DNA of 64,000 bases, from the NCBI RefSeq assembly GCF_039531105.1, contig NZ_BAAAPK010000001.1:2728001-2792000 (forward strand). Reading direction: 5' to 3'. Origin of the DNA: Microbacterium lacus. Its GTDB lineage: Bacteria; Actinomycetota; Actinomycetes; Actinomycetales; Microbacteriaceae. This document shows, in pieces, positions 1-8,946 of the stretch; within the stretch, counting starts at the first letter, position 1, and each line of letters begins with the position of its first letter. The notes beneath the pieces were generated by a model. It saw only the letters and a program-made list of their open reading frames with translations, was not told the origin of the DNA and did no database searches. The position numbers and the translations under genes were made by a program.

Positions 1-2130
1 GGGGCCGACGGCATTCAGCGCAAGTTGCAGGAGATGCGGTACGCGATCGCGCTCGAGCAGAAGTATTCCAAGAACGACATCCTCCTCGGCTACCTGAACA
101 TCGCGAACTTCGGCGGTCGCACGTACGGCGTCGACGCCGCGGCGAAGCGGTACTTCAGCGTGTCCGCGAAAGACCTCTCCGTCGCGCAGGCGGCGACGCT
201 CGCCGGCATCGTGCAGAACCCGAACACCTACCGCATCGACCGCCCGGGCGGTTCGATCTTCGACGGCGACCTCGCCTACAACAAGGCGCCGGACGGCTCG
301 ATCGACGACGTCGATCCGCGCAGCATCCAGGCTCTGATCACCCTCCGCGACGAGGGGACGATCACCGACGAGCAGGTGCTCGCCGCCGCCGACGGCTACA
401 GCGCGACGAAGGGGCGTCAGCTGTACGTCCTCAGCCGACTGCTGGACGATGGCAAGATCACGCAGGAGCAGTACGTCGCAGCGGCGATCGAGCCCATCAC
501 GCCCGTGCTGAGCCCGGCGGACACCGGCTGCAGCACCGCGGGCGGATCGGCCTACTTCTGCCAGTACGTCCGCGACATCGTCGAGAACGACCCGGCTTTC
601 GGCGCGACGGCCGAAGAGCGCGAGAAGGCGCTCAAGCGCGGCGGTCTGAAGATCTACACGACACTGGACTTCCGCGTCCAGATGGCCGCCGAGAACGCGA
701 TGAAGGAGAACGTCCCGTCGTCCGTCGACTTCATGCGCCTCGGATCCACGATCGTCAGCATCGAGACGACGACGGGTCGCATCCTGGCCATCGCGCAGAA
801 CACGCAGTTCGCCGAGGACGCCAGCGCGGCATCCGATCCGAACAAGAGCGCCCTCGTCTTCGCAGGCGACTCGACCTACGGCTCATCGGGCGGCTTCAAC
901 CCCGGTTCGACGTTCAAGCTGTTCACTCTGATCGACTGGCTCGAGAAGGGGCACTCGGTCAACGAGACGCTGAACGGTCAGGTGCGCGTCATCAAGCGCA
1001 TGACCAACTCCTGCGACGGGGACTGGGTCAACACCACGAATGACCGCGTCGGCAACTTCGGCGGCGGTGGGGGCTACACCGGTACGCCGATGCAGTTCAC
1101 CGCGCAGTCGCTGAACTCCGGATACTTCGCGATGGCCGAGCAGTTGGACCTGTGCGACATCGAGAAGGTCGCCACGAAGATGGGTGTCACGAACGCCAGC
1201 ACCGGCCAGCCGGTCGACGTGAACACCCAGTTCTCGATCATCGGATCCAGCAACGTCTCCCCCATCGCGATGGCGGGTGCGTACGCCACGGTCGCGAACA
1301 ACGGCATCTACTGCCAGCCCAAGGCGATCGACCGCGTCGTCGACTCCGACGGCGTGGAGATCACCCCACCCGCCCGCACGTGCACGCAGGTGCTCGACCC
1401 GAAGGTCGCCGCGACGGCCGCCTACGCGCTCGAAGGCGTCATGCAGCGCGGCGGCACCGGGTCGCAGGCGAACCCCTACGACGGCACGCCGTTGCTCGGA
1501 AAGACCGGAACGCACGAGACGTACCACACGTGGATGATCGAGTCGAGCACGAAGGTCACCACGGCCGCGTGGGTCGGCAACATCGAAGGACTCAACGACG
1601 TCTTCGAGCCATTCGGCGGTCTCCGCTACATCCTGGCGCGTCAGACCCAGGAGGCCGCGGACTCCGCCTATGGGGGGGACGACTTCCCCGAGCCGGACTC
1701 GAACCTCACCCGCGTCATTCTTCGCGATCTTCCCAGCGTGATCGGCATGAGCGTCGATCAGGCGACGGCGACGCTCGAGAACGCCGGCTTCAGCGTGAAT
1801 GTGGGCGACCCGGTCGACTCCGGCGAGGCCGAGGGCATCATCGCCGCGCAGAACCCCGGCGCCGGCCGCGTGAGCGGCGGGACGACGGTCACGATCAGCC
1901 CGAGCAACGGCCAGGGGCTCGCGGTGCCGGATGTCAGCGGCAAACAGCTCGACAAGGCCCTGAGCGATCTGCGCGGGTCCGGCTTCGGCAACGTCCAACC
2001 CGGCACGTGTACCGAGGACGAGTCCGCGGGCCCGCAGGGCAAGGCGACGAGCACGAATCCTGCGGCCGGGACCGTCGTGAACCGCAACGCGGCCATCACG
2101 GTCAACTACAGCCGCGCGAAGTGCACGTAG
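1..2130 (+). CDS. Class A penicillin-binding protein with C-terminal PASTA domains (5' end outside window)
   Basis: Bifunctional peptidoglycan glycosyltransferase/transpeptidase acting outside the membrane on lipid II and stem peptides. The reading frame is open from base 1, so the N-terminus and most of the glycosyltransferase domain lie upstream; 709 residues are visible. The tail of the GT51 domain is seen (QNPNTYRIDRPGG). Transpeptidase motifs follow in order: SxxK as S-T-F-K with Ser near residue 303, SxN as S-L-N near 370, and KTG near 501. Two PASTA-type repeats begin near residues 577 and 641 (LPSVIGMS, VPDVSGKQ). PASTA domains are known to bind peptidoglycan or beta-lactams. The stop codon overlaps the start of the metallophosphoesterase gene, a pairing common in Actinobacteria. 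The assignment is secure; the exact paralogue is not determined. Confidence 0.95.
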   Translation, partial: GADGIQRKLQEMRYAIALEQKYSKNDILLGYLNIANFGGRTYGVDAAAKRYFSVSAKDLSVAQAATLAGIVQNPNTYRIDRPGGSIFDGDLAYNKAPDGSIDDVDPRSIQALITLRDEGTITDEQVLAAADGYSATKGRQLYVLSRLLDDGKITQEQYVAAAIEPITPVLSPADTGCSTAGGSAYFCQYVRDIVENDPAFGATAEEREKALKRGGLKIYTTLDFRVQMAAENAMKENVPSSVDFMRLGSTIVSIETTTGRILAIAQNTQFAEDASAASDPNKSALVFAGDSTYGSSGGFNPGSTFKLFTLIDWLEKGHSVNETLNGQVRVIKRMTNSCDGDWVNTTNDRVGNFGGGGGYTGTPMQFTAQSLNSGYFAMAEQLDLCDIEKVATKMGVTNASTGQPVDVNTQFSIIGSSNVSPIAMAGAYATVANNGIYCQPKAIDRVVDSDGVEITPPARTCTQVLDPKVAATAAYALEGVMQRGGTGSQANPYDGTPLLGKTGTHETYHTWMIESSTKVTTAAWVGNIEGLNDVFEPFGGLRYILARQTQEAADSAYGGDDFPEPDSNLTRVILRDLPSVIGMSVDQATATLENAGFSVNVGDPVDSGEAEGIIAAQNPGAGRVSGGTTVTISPSNGQGLAVPDVSGKQLDKALSDLRGSGFGNVQPGTCTEDESAGPQGKATSTNPAAGTVVNRNAAITVNYSRAKCT

Positions 2131-3065
2131 TGGCATCCTCCGCTGTGAAGACCGCCCTCGCCGCTCTCGGAGCGGTGGGGGCGGTCGGCGTGGGAGCCGC
2201 GACGTGGGGCATCGGCATCGAGCGCTATCTCTTCACCGTCCGCCGACACGAGGTCGCTCTGCTGCCGCCGGGATCCGCATCCGTGCGCCTGCTGCACCTC
2301 TCGGACGCGCACATGGCGCCGTGGCAGCACCGCAAGCAGAGCTGGATGGCCGCGCTCGCGGAAACGTGGCAACCGGATCTCGTCGTGAACACCGGCGACA
2401 ACATGGGCCACGAGCGGGGTCTGCAGGGCCTGCGAGTCGCACTGGACCCGCTGCGCGGCATCCCGGGGGCCTTCGTGCACGGATCCAACGACCACGCCGC
2501 GCCCAGCCCGCGCAATCCGCTGCTGTACTTCACCGGACCGTCGAAGGTGAAGCACACGAGCGAACCCCTCGACACCCGGGCGCTGGACGGCTACCTCGCC
2601 GACGAACTGGGCTGGCTCGACCTCAACAACACGGTGGGTTCTCTGCAGCTGCCCAGCGTGCGGATCGACGCGTTCGGTATCAGCGACGCCCATCGCGGAT
2701 GGGATGACCTGAGTGTGCTCCCCGGGCTGCTCGAGAGGCTCCAGGCCGACATCGCCCCCGCCGCTGCGACGCTCGGGGTCACGCACGCGCCGTACCGGCG
2801 CGTGCTGGACTCGTTCACCGACCTCGGCGCGGACATGATCCTCGCGGGGCACACGCACGGCGGGCAGGTGCGCGTGCCCGGTTACGGCGCGCTCGTGGCG
2901 AACTGCGACATCCCCCTCCCGCAGGCGCGCGGCCTGAGCGAGTGGTCGCACCGAGGACGCATCGTGCCCCTGAACGTGAGCGCCGGGATCGGACACTCGA
3001 TCTACGCCCCGGTGCGCTTCGCGTGCCGTCCGGAAGTGTCGCTCATCACGCTCACCTCGCGCTGA
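2130..3065 (+). CDS. Membrane-anchored metallophosphoesterase
   Basis: Calcineurin-like phosphoesterase of 311 residues with the metal-ligand series in order: LSDAH near residue 50, NTGDN, GSNDH, GVTHAP and AGHTHGGQ near the C-terminus. A hydrophobic N-terminal stretch (about residues 6-26) suggests a signal anchor with the catalytic domain outside. I chose the GTG at 2130 because it overlaps the upstream TAG stop (TAGTG), which implies translational coupling to the penicillin-binding protein. A GTG at 2145 is an alternative. The substrate is unknown; related YkuE-type proteins have been linked to cell-envelope phosphoesters, and the neighbour fits an envelope role. Confidence 0.9.
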   Translation: MASSAVKTALAALGAVGAVGVGAATWGIGIERYLFTVRRHEVALLPPGSASVRLLHLSDAHMAPWQHRKQSWMAALAETWQPDLVVNTGDNMGHERGLQGLRVALDPLRGIPGAFVHGSNDHAAPSPRNPLLYFTGPSKVKHTSEPLDTRALDGYLADELGWLDLNNTVGSLQLPSVRIDAFGISDAHRGWDDLSVLPGLLERLQADIAPAAATLGVTHAPYRRVLDSFTDLGADMILAGHTHGGQVRVPGYGALVANCDIPLPQARGLSEWSHRGRIVPLNVSAGIGHSIYAPVRFACRPEVSLITLTSR

Positions 3066-3149
3066 CCGCGACTCCTCCCCAAGCGCCTCACCCGGCGGGT
3101 CGTCCACAGATCCGCGGCAGCCCCCGCCGCCGCGGCTGGGCGCGGGCGA

Positions 3150-3168
3150 CGATCGGTTCGACCGATCG
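3150..3168. promoter_or_regulatory. Perfect 8-bp-arm palindrome just upstream of the surface-protein gene
   Basis: CGATCGGT-TCG-ACCGATCG is a perfect inverted repeat with a 3-base centre. It ends 8 bases before the ATG at 3177 and touches the likely ribosome binding site (GGAG at 3168-3171). It could be an operator or an RNA hairpin that masks the ribosome binding site; the sequence alone does not decide. Confidence 0.45.
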
Positions 3169-3176
3169 GAGCCGCT

Positions 3177-5000
3177 ATGTCCCCCACCGTCCGCCGCACC
3201 GCTTCCCCTGCGCATCGCATCCTCGCCCGCCTCGTCGCGGCGCTCCTGGCCGCCTTCGTGCTGACCGGCGCAGGGTCGGTGGTCACTGCGCCGGCCGCGC
3301 ACGCCGCCTCACAGGGAGCGGGCTTCGGCTCCTGGGCTCCGGTGTCCACCTACGGATGGCACGGGTCGATGCTCGTCGACGGGGTGCACACGTACTGCAT
3401 CCTTCCGGGGCTCCCGGCCCCGACGGGTCCGAGCGCCGACCAGGGGGTGAGCGCGGGGGCGGCGGGCCTGAATCCGCAGCAGCTCACCGCGATCAACCAC
3501 CTGGTCACCGTCTACGGGCAATCCGGCGATGCCGTGCAGTCCGCCGCCGTGGGATGGGCCGTGAAGGCGATCGCGCACTGGGACGAGACCCTTCACAGCT
3601 TCGGCTACCCAGGCGACTCCCTGGCCGGCGCGATCCACTGGACGTTCTCGGCCCTCGCCCCCGAGCACGACGCGGAGATCCAGAGACTCGCCGTCGCGTA
3701 CTACGACGAAGCGCGGTCGATCCCGGCGGGCGTGGCGGCGGCATCCGGTCGGCTCGTCTTCCGCGCCGACGACGCCGACCCGGCAACGGGCTCGGTCCTC
3801 GTCGAGGCGACCACCACCGCCGCGGTCGGCACCGTCACGCTCGTCGGCGCCACATTCGCGGCGAACGGGTCGCCGACCCTTGCGGACGTCGTTCCGGGCG
3901 TCGAGTACCCCATCGTGACCGTCCCGCCGACCCCCGGTCGCCCGTACGCCGTCAGCGGCTCCGGGCGGATGCGACTCACCGCGGTCGCCGCCGTCCGCCA
4001 CTTCACCACGCCGGGCGGCCAGGACACCGCCGGGCCCGCCGGAGAGGTCGGCTTCGACGTCGCCGGATCGGATGCGGCGCCCCGCGTGCCACGATTCGCA
4101 CCGACGATCGCCACCCAGGTCGGATCGGCGTACGTGACCGGCGGCGGGTTCGTGGACGACGTCCGTTTCGCGGGGTCGCTCGCCGATTGGCCGCGAGCGG
4201 AGGACGGCACGCCGCTTCCCGTGACCGCCACCGCGGAGGTCTTCCGCACCGATTCCGCCCCCGTCCTCTCGGAGCACGTCCCGGAGGGTGCGCAGAGCGT
4301 GGGCTCGCTCGCGCTGACGACGGATGCCGGACCCGAGGCCGACTACCGGGTGTCCTCGCTGTGGGAGCTGCCGGAGCCGGGGTTCTACACCGCGGTGTGG
4401 CGCATCCGCGCGGAGGACCAGACCGGTGAGGTCCGCAATGCGCTGCCTCCGGGATACTCGTGGAGCGAGCCTTTCGGCGAAGCAAGTCAGATCAGCCTCT
4501 GGAGCGACGTCTCGTCGCTCGCGCAGGCCACCGCGGTGGTGGGTGAGCCGGTGAGCGACAAGATCATCGTCAGAGGGCCGATCCCTCCCGGTGGCCTGAC
4601 AGTGACATCGACGGTCTACCTCGCCGCCGACGGAGTGCCGCCGAGCGAGGCCTGCGTGGACGCGGCCCTCGTGTGGACGAGTGACGCGCACGTGATGCTC
4701 GAGCCGGGGGAACACGTCGTGACGTCGCCCGCGGTGTCCCGAGCCGGCACGTACTACTGGCAGGAGCGCGCCGTCGACGCCGCCGGCGCGCTCCTGCACA
4801 GGGGGACATGCGGCGTCGCCCACGAGACGACGCTCGTCGGCACGGCACCCCCGCCGCCGTCACCGAGAGCACTCGCCGCGACGGGCACTCCCGTCCCGGC
4901 CGGCGCCGTCTCCGGAATCGGGATCGCGCTCCTCACCGCCGGTGGAACGCTTTTCGGGCTCCGGAGGCACGGGCACCGGACGGGTCCACGCAGCCGGTGA
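3177..5000 (+). CDS. Secreted surface protein with C-terminal LAXTG sortase signal
   Basis: A 607-residue exported protein of unknown function. It has a Sec-type signal peptide (arginines, then a hydrophobic stretch ending AAHAAS near residue 45) and a C-terminal anchor region: LAATG near residue 565, a hydrophobic segment, then a basic tail. LAXTG is the signal recognised by class E sortases of Actinobacteria, so the product is probably attached to the wall. The N-terminal part (YCILPG near residue 76, then a segment with VYGQSGD) resembles thioester-type surface domains, but I cannot confirm the Cys-Gln pair. The middle is beta-rich with no domain I can name. The start is supported by GGAG at 3168-3171. 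No sortase gene is seen in this window. Confidence 0.85.
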   Translation: MSPTVRRTASPAHRILARLVAALLAAFVLTGAGSVVTAPAAHAASQGAGFGSWAPVSTYGWHGSMLVDGVHTYCILPGLPAPTGPSADQGVSAGAAGLNPQQLTAINHLVTVYGQSGDAVQSAAVGWAVKAIAHWDETLHSFGYPGDSLAGAIHWTFSALAPEHDAEIQRLAVAYYDEARSIPAGVAAASGRLVFRADDADPATGSVLVEATTTAAVGTVTLVGATFAANGSPTLADVVPGVEYPIVTVPPTPGRPYAVSGSGRMRLTAVAAVRHFTTPGGQDTAGPAGEVGFDVAGSDAAPRVPRFAPTIATQVGSAYVTGGGFVDDVRFAGSLADWPRAEDGTPLPVTATAEVFRTDSAPVLSEHVPEGAQSVGSLALTTDAGPEADYRVSSLWELPEPGFYTAVWRIRAEDQTGEVRNALPPGYSWSEPFGEASQISLWSDVSSLAQATAVVGEPVSDKIIVRGPIPPGGLTVTSTVYLAADGVPPSEACVDAALVWTSDAHVMLEPGEHVVTSPAVSRAGTYYWQERAVDAAGALLHRGTCGVAHETTLVGTAPPPPSPRALAATGTPVPAGAVSGIGIALLTAGGTLFGLRRHGHRTGPRSR

Positions 5001-5034
5001 GTCGCCGCGGTTCGGACCACGCTCCGCTTCGGGG

Positions 5035-5040
5035 TAGACT
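5035..5040 (+). promoter_or_regulatory. -10 box (TAGACT) of tRNA-Pro
   Basis: TAGACT lies 13 bases upstream of the mature tRNA 5' end, as expected for a -10 element with a very short leader. I see no clear -35. Confidence 0.5.
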
Positions 5041-5053
5041 CGACTGGTTGCCA

Positions 5054-5127
5054 CGGGGTGTGGCGCAGCTTGGTAGCGCGCGTCGTTCGGGACGACGAGG
5101 CCGCAGGTTCAAATCCTGTCACCCCGA
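5054..5127 (+). tRNA. tRNA-Pro (anticodon CGG)
   Basis: A 74-base cloverleaf. The acceptor stem CGGGGTG pairs with CACCCCG (5120-5126), the anticodon stem CGTCG pairs with CGACG, and the seven-base loop TTCGGGA puts anticodon CGG at 5088-5090, which reads CCG. The T-loop GTTCAAATC is present, and the discriminator base is A at 5127. CCA is not encoded and must be added after transcription. Confidence 0.95.
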
Positions 5128-5135
5128 CAGCAGAG

Positions 5136-5174
5136 AGGCTCCGTCCGCCTGGTTTCTCCAGGCAGACGGAGCCT
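5136..5174 (+). terminator. Strong hairpin after tRNA-Pro, probable terminator
   Basis: AGGCTCCGTC (5136-5145) pairs perfectly with GACGGAGCCT (5165-5174). Inside, GCCTGG pairs with CCAGGC around a TTTCT loop, with one C-A mismatch between the stems. There is no long T-tract, which is common for actinobacterial terminators. It separates the tRNA from the next gene. Confidence 0.65.
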
Positions 5175-5210
5175 TCGCTGTCCCTCCCCCACACACGACA
5201 GGAGCACCGC

Positions 5211-5978
5211 ATGCCGACTCCCCGCCTCGTCGCCTTCGACCTCGACGACACGCTCGCCCCCTCCAAGAGCGCGATCGATCCGCGGATCGGCGAACTCCTG
5301 GTCGCGCTGGCCGAGCGCGTCGAGGTGGCGATCATCTCGGGCGGTCAGCTCGAGCAGTTCCGCGTGCAGGTCGTCGATCGCCTGCCCTCGGCATCCGCCG
5401 ACGTGCTTTCGCACATCCACCTGCTGCCGACATGCGGCACGCAGTACTACCGCATCGAGGACGACGAGATCACGACCGTCTACGCGCACACGCTGACGGA
5501 CGACGAGAAAGCCCGCGCACTCGCGGCCGTCGAGGGCGAGGCCCGCCGGCTCGGTCTGTGGGAGTCAGAGACCTGGGGGGACATCCTCGAGGACCGCGGA
5601 TCGCAGATCACGTTCTCCGCGCTCGGTCAGAGGGCGCCCCTGGACGCCAAGACCGCATGGGATCCCACCGGCAGCAAGAAGAACGCCCTCCGCGAGGCCG
5701 TCGCCGCCGTCCTTCCCGACCTCGAGGTCCGCTCGGGCGGATCGACCTCCGTCGACATCACCCACCGCGGCATCGACAAGGCGTACGGCATGCGCCGTCT
5801 CTCCGAACAGACCGGCATCGAGCTCGCGGACATGCTGTTCTTCGGCGACCGCCTCGACCCGGACGGCAACGACTATCCGGTTCTCGCGCTCGGGGTGCCC
5901 TGCCAGGCCGTCGAGGGCTGGGAGGACACCGCCGAGCACCTGGATCAGTTGACGCCGACCCTGCCCGCGAGAGGCTGA
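5211..5978 (+). CDS. HAD-IIB family phosphatase (sugar-phosphate or phosphomannomutase-like)
   Basis: A 255-residue haloacid-dehalogenase-type phosphohydrolase. Motif I is [10 protein letters not shown] near residue 8, with the nucleophilic Asp and the second Asp both present. Motif II is IISGG. A lysine is in KKNALREA, and motif IV is [12 protein letters not shown], typical of the IIB (Cof/phosphomannomutase-like) subgroup. The start is the ATG preceded by GGAG at 5201-5204. The 3' end overlaps the convergent lldD gene by 34 bases. The substrate cannot be read from the sequence. Confidence 0.88.
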   Translation: MPTPRLVAFDLDDTLAPSKSAIDPRIGELLVALAERVEVAIISGGQLEQFRVQVVDRLPSASADVLSHIHLLPTCGTQYYRIEDDEITTVYAHTLTDDEKARALAAVEGEARRLGLWESETWGDILEDRGSQITFSALGQRAPLDAKTAWDPTGSKKNALREAVAAVLPDLEVRSGGSTSVDITHRGIDKAYGMRRLSEQTGIELADMLFFGDRLDPDGNDYPVLALGVPCQAVEGWEDTAEHLDQLTPTLPARG

Positions 5979-7207
5979 CCCACCGGCACCAGGCGCGCGA
6001 GCTGGGTCACGTGGCCCGGCTCGAGCTCCGCGACCGAAGCGACGCCGAGGAGCTGCATCGTGCGCTCGATCTCACTGCGCAGGATCGCGATCGTCCGATC
6101 CACGCCCTGGCGCCCTCCGGCCATCAGCCCGTAGAGATACGCACGGCCGATGAGCGTGAACTTCGCGCCGAGGGCGAGCGAGGCCACGATGTCGGCCCCG
6201 TTCATGATCCCGGTGTCGACCATCACCGTCGCATCTCGTCCCACTTCGCGCACGACGTGGGGCAGGAGGTGGAACGGGATCGGCGCGCGGTCGAGTTGCC
6301 GACCGCCGTGGTTGGACAGGACGATGCCGTCGACACCTGCGTCGATCAAGCGGACGGAGTCCTCGACGTTCTGGACGCCCTTGACGACGATCTTGCCCGG
6401 CCACATGCTGCGGATCACGTCGAGGTCGTCGTAGCTGATCGTCGGGTCCATCGCGGCGTTGAGCAGTTCGCCGACGGTCCCTCCGGTCGTCGAGAGCGAC
6501 GCGAACTCGAGTTTCGGCGTCGTGAGGAAGTCGTACCACCACCACGGCCGCGGGATCGCGTTCATGATCGTGCCCACCGTCAGCTGCGGCGGGATCGCGA
6601 AGCCGTTTCGCTTGTCACGCAGACGAGCACCCGCGACCGGGGTGTCCACCGTGAACTGCAGCGTGTCGAACCCCGCCGCCGCCGCGCGCCGGACGAGCCC
6701 ATAGGAGATGTCCCGATCGCGCATCACGTAGAGCTGGAACCAGTTGCGCCCGTGCGGGTTGGCCTTCTTCACGTCCTCGATGGAGGTCGTGCCGAGCGTG
6801 GAGAGCGTGAAGGGGATGCCGGCGGCACCGGCCGCGGACGCCCCGGCACTCTCTCCCTCGGTCTGCATGAGCCTGGTGAATCCGGTCGGTGCGATGCCGA
6901 ACGGCAGCGCGGACGGGCCGCCCAGGATCTCGACGGACGTGTCGACGTCCGGGGCGGGTTTGAGGATGCCGGGGTGGAATTCGATGTCCTCGAACGCCTG
7001 GCGGGCCCGGGCGAGCGAGAGCTCCGCCTCGGCGGCGCCGTCCGTGTAGTCGAACGCCGCTTTGGGAGTGCGCCGCTTGGCGATCGCACGCAGATCGTGG
7101 ATCGTGAGCGCGGAGTCGAGGCGACGCTTCCGACCGTCCAGTTCGGGCTTCTTGAACTGCATCAGCTCGAGCAGCTCGGTCGGTTTGGCGAGTTGGCGTT
7201 TGACCAT
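5945..7207 (-). CDS. lldD: FMN-dependent alpha-hydroxy-acid dehydrogenase, probable quinone-dependent L-lactate dehydrogenase
   Basis: A 420-residue protein of the FMN-binding alpha-hydroxy-acid oxidase family, oxidising a 2-hydroxy acid (probably L-lactate) to the 2-oxo acid. The active-site segment SNHGGRQLD near residue 295 carries the catalytic His and substrate-binding Arg. FMN-contact segments include [10 protein letters not shown] near residue 100 and VVKGVQ. The length fits the lldD group. A ribosome binding site (AAAGGA) precedes the ATG. The regulator gene is 14 bases upstream on the same strand, so the two probably form an operon under the tandem operators at 7941-7974. Another 2-hydroxy acid as substrate cannot be excluded. 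Confidence 0.88.
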   Translation of the reverse strand: MVKRQLAKPTELLELMQFKKPELDGRKRRLDSALTIHDLRAIAKRRTPKAAFDYTDGAAEAELSLARARQAFEDIEFHPGILKPAPDVDTSVEILGGPSALPFGIAPTGFTRLMQTEGESAGASAAGAAGIPFTLSTLGTTSIEDVKKANPHGRNWFQLYVMRDRDISYGLVRRAAAAGFDTLQFTVDTPVAGARLRDKRNGFAIPPQLTVGTIMNAIPRPWWWYDFLTTPKLEFASLSTTGGTVGELLNAAMDPTISYDDLDVIRSMWPGKIVVKGVQNVEDSVRLIDAGVDGIVLSNHGGRQLDRAPIPFHLLPHVVREVGRDATVMVDTGIMNGADIVASLALGAKFTLIGRAYLYGLMAGGRQGVDRTIAILRSEIERTMQLLGVASVAELEPGHVTQLARLVPVGQPLAGRVGVN

Positions 7208-7221
7208 CGGTGGTCCTTTCG

Positions 7222-7926
7222 TCAGGTGCGGGCCAGGCCGGCTTCGGCGTAATAGCCGGAGATGTGCTCGCGGATCAGGGTTCGCGCCGACGCCGCGTCT
7301 GCGCTGTCGACGGCCTCGAGGATGGCGCGGTGCTCGGCGCGCAGACGAGCCGCCGTGGACGGCCAGTCAGGGATGCGCGCGGCGCCCGCCTGCACGTAGG
7401 TCTCGATCGAGGTGCGGAGCCCCGCCATCATCGCGGTGATCACCACGTTCCCCGACGCCTCGGCGAGGGCGAGGTGCAACCGGGCGTCCAGCGCCAGGAA
7501 CTCTCCTGCACTCAGGTCATCGGCATCCATCGCGTCGACGATGTCCAGCGCCGCCTGCGTCGACTTCGTGCGGTCGGCACTCAGGATCTCGACGACCGCC
7601 GCCTCGAGGATGAGGCGTGTGGCCACCACGTCGTCGAGCGGGAAGCCGTGCGCTGCGACGTGCAGGCGCAGGAGGGCCGACATCCCGCCCTGCGGTGTCG
7701 CGATGATGATCGCTCCCGCCGTCGGGCCCGAGCCGGTGCCGGTGCGGAGCAGGCCCATGACCTCCAGAACCCGAAGCGCCTCGCGCACACTGGATCTTCC
7801 GACGCCGAGCGTCGAGGCGAGCTCGCGCTCGGGCGGGAGTCGATCACCGGGCGCGAGGACGCCGTCGAGAAGGTCGGATTCGATCTTCTCGAGGACGACC
7901 TGCCAGGTGCGCGCTTCTTCGGGCAC
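7222..7926 (-). CDS. FadR-subfamily GntR transcription regulator (LldR-like)
   Basis: A 234-residue DNA-binding regulator. The N-terminal winged helix has the GntR signature ([19 protein letters not shown], then [16 protein letters not shown]), followed by an all-helical FadR/FCD ligand domain with metal-ligand candidates in [12 protein letters not shown] and RAEHRAIL. I start it at the GTG at 7926, preceded by AGAGGAG. The frame is open further upstream, but an earlier start would run the protein through the operators. It lies directly upstream of lldD on the same strand, so lactate (or a related acid) is the likely effector and self-regulation is likely. Confidence 0.88.
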   Translation of the reverse strand: MPEEARTWQVVLEKIESDLLDGVLAPGDRLPPERELASTLGVGRSSVREALRVLEVMGLLRTGTGSGPTAGAIIIATPQGGMSALLRLHVAAHGFPLDDVVATRLILEAAVVEILSADRTKSTQAALDIVDAMDADDLSAGEFLALDARLHLALAEASGNVVITAMMAGLRTSIETYVQAGAARIPDWPSTAARLRAEHRAILEAVDSADAASARTLIREHISGYYAEAGLART

Positions 7927-7940
7927 GACGCTCCTCTCTA

Positions 7941-7951
7941 TGGTCTGACCA
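7941..7951. promoter_or_regulatory. FadR/LldR-type operator 1
   Basis: TGGTCTGACCA fits the TGGTNNNACCA palindrome bound by FadR-family GntR regulators (TNGTNNNACNA in corynebacterial LldR). It lies 14 bases upstream of the regulator start codon. Confidence 0.75.
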
Positions 7952-7963
7952 CAGTAGCGTCTA

Positions 7964-7974
7964 TGGTCAGACCA
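7964..7974. promoter_or_regulatory. FadR/LldR-type operator 2
   Basis: TGGTCAGACCA is a second copy, centred 23 bp from the first and embedded in the same longer repeat (CTATGGTCWGACCACA). About two helical turns apart, the pair suits two dimers binding the same face of the DNA. Confidence 0.75.
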
Positions 7975-8002
7975 CACAACCGGAAGACCGCCTCGGTCGC
8001 CG

Positions 8003-8806
8003 TCAGTCGCGGTCGGAGTCGACCTGACTTCGCAGCGACTCATCGTCCAGCAGCGGCAGATCGGCGCGTGTGACGACCTGAGACGTCACGGCGTACTCCA
8101 CCAGCCGGGCGCGACGATTCGTGGCGAGCTTGCCCGCACCGCCCCGGAGACCCTGTACGCCCATCCGATCCAGCTTGTCGCAGACGTTGTCGAGTTTCCG
8201 ATTGAACTTCGTCATCGTCCAGCCCAGCCGCCGCGCAGCGGCACTCGAGGAGGGCAGTTCGTTCATGCTCACTCCCTCGCGCCGCAGCATGGGCTCGGCC
8301 AGCGCCACCATGAGCTGCTTCTGGAGCGGCGTGAAGCTCGCCGGCATCACCGTCGTCTCGCCGCTCATCGTCGCCTGCACCTGCCGGGAGACCTCGTACG
8401 GCGCCTCGTCCGTGTGCAGGCTCAGCTCATACGTGACCGGGCCGGCGGTGAAGACGATGACGCTGCGCTCGAAAACGAGCGGCATCCGGGCCCCCGGCGA
8501 GAGCCAGGACTGCACCGCTCCCCCGGCGCTGGAGATCGTCGCAGCGAGCAGAACGCCGACGTTGGCCAGCCACCAGAATCCGTCTCGATACTGCAGCTCG
8601 AGGAAGTGGCGATGCAGGTACGGGTTGTCGTCGATCTCGAGGTCGCCTTCGCGGCCGATGATGAACGCGGAGTCGGGAGGAACGTCGATCCACTCGCCGG
8701 CGAACTCGAGCCGGAGGGGTGCAGCTTCGGCTTGCCTTCCGGCGTCGGTGCCCGTGGATTCCATCTCGGTGTTCGCAGCAGCTCTGTTCACAGTGGTTCT
8801 CAGCAT
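8003..8806 (-). CDS. FHA domain protein with C-terminal helix-turn-helix-like region
   Basis: A 267-residue cytoplasmic protein. Residues about 35-120 form an FHA-type phosphopeptide-binding domain (FIIGREGDLEIDDNPYLHRHFLEL, with the GR and the serine/histidine-loop region recognisable). Residues about 150-240 begin FTPLQKQLMVALAEP and continue with a helical segment containing RRLGWTMTKFNRKLDNV. This resembles the LuxR-like winged or tetrahelical DNA-binding domains fused to FHA in Actinobacteria. It is the last gene of the T7SS-like block and a candidate regulator of the shared promoter element; DNA binding is inferred. The start is uncertain: ATG at 8806 or 8764, neither with a strong ribosome binding site. 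Confidence 0.75.
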   Translation of the reverse strand: MLRTTVNRAAANTEMESTGTDAGRQAEAAPLRLEFAGEWIDVPPDSAFIIGREGDLEIDDNPYLHRHFLELQYRDGFWWLANVGVLLAATISSAGGAVQSWLSPGARMPLVFERSVIVFTAGPVTYELSLHTDEAPYEVSRQVQATMSGETTVMPASFTPLQKQLMVALAEPMLRREGVSMNELPSSSAAARRLGWTMTKFNRKLDNVCDKLDRMGVQGLRGGAGKLATNRRARLVEYAVTSQVVTRADLPLLDDESLRSQVDSDRD

Positions 8807-8946
8807 TCACGTCGGTCTCGTGACATTCCCCCGGCGACAGTCTGCCAGCCGCGCGCGTCATCGAGGGTCGGATGCGCGCAGATCCACCACGTGGGCCGAC
8901 GACCATCCCGCGTCGATGCCTGCGCGGTCTGCGCCGACGGCCGCTT

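Noticed and set aside
4808..7252. 814-codon plus-strand frame
   Set aside because: It would run through the tRNA gene, the HAD phosphatase in another frame and all of lldD on the other strand; no recognisable domain.
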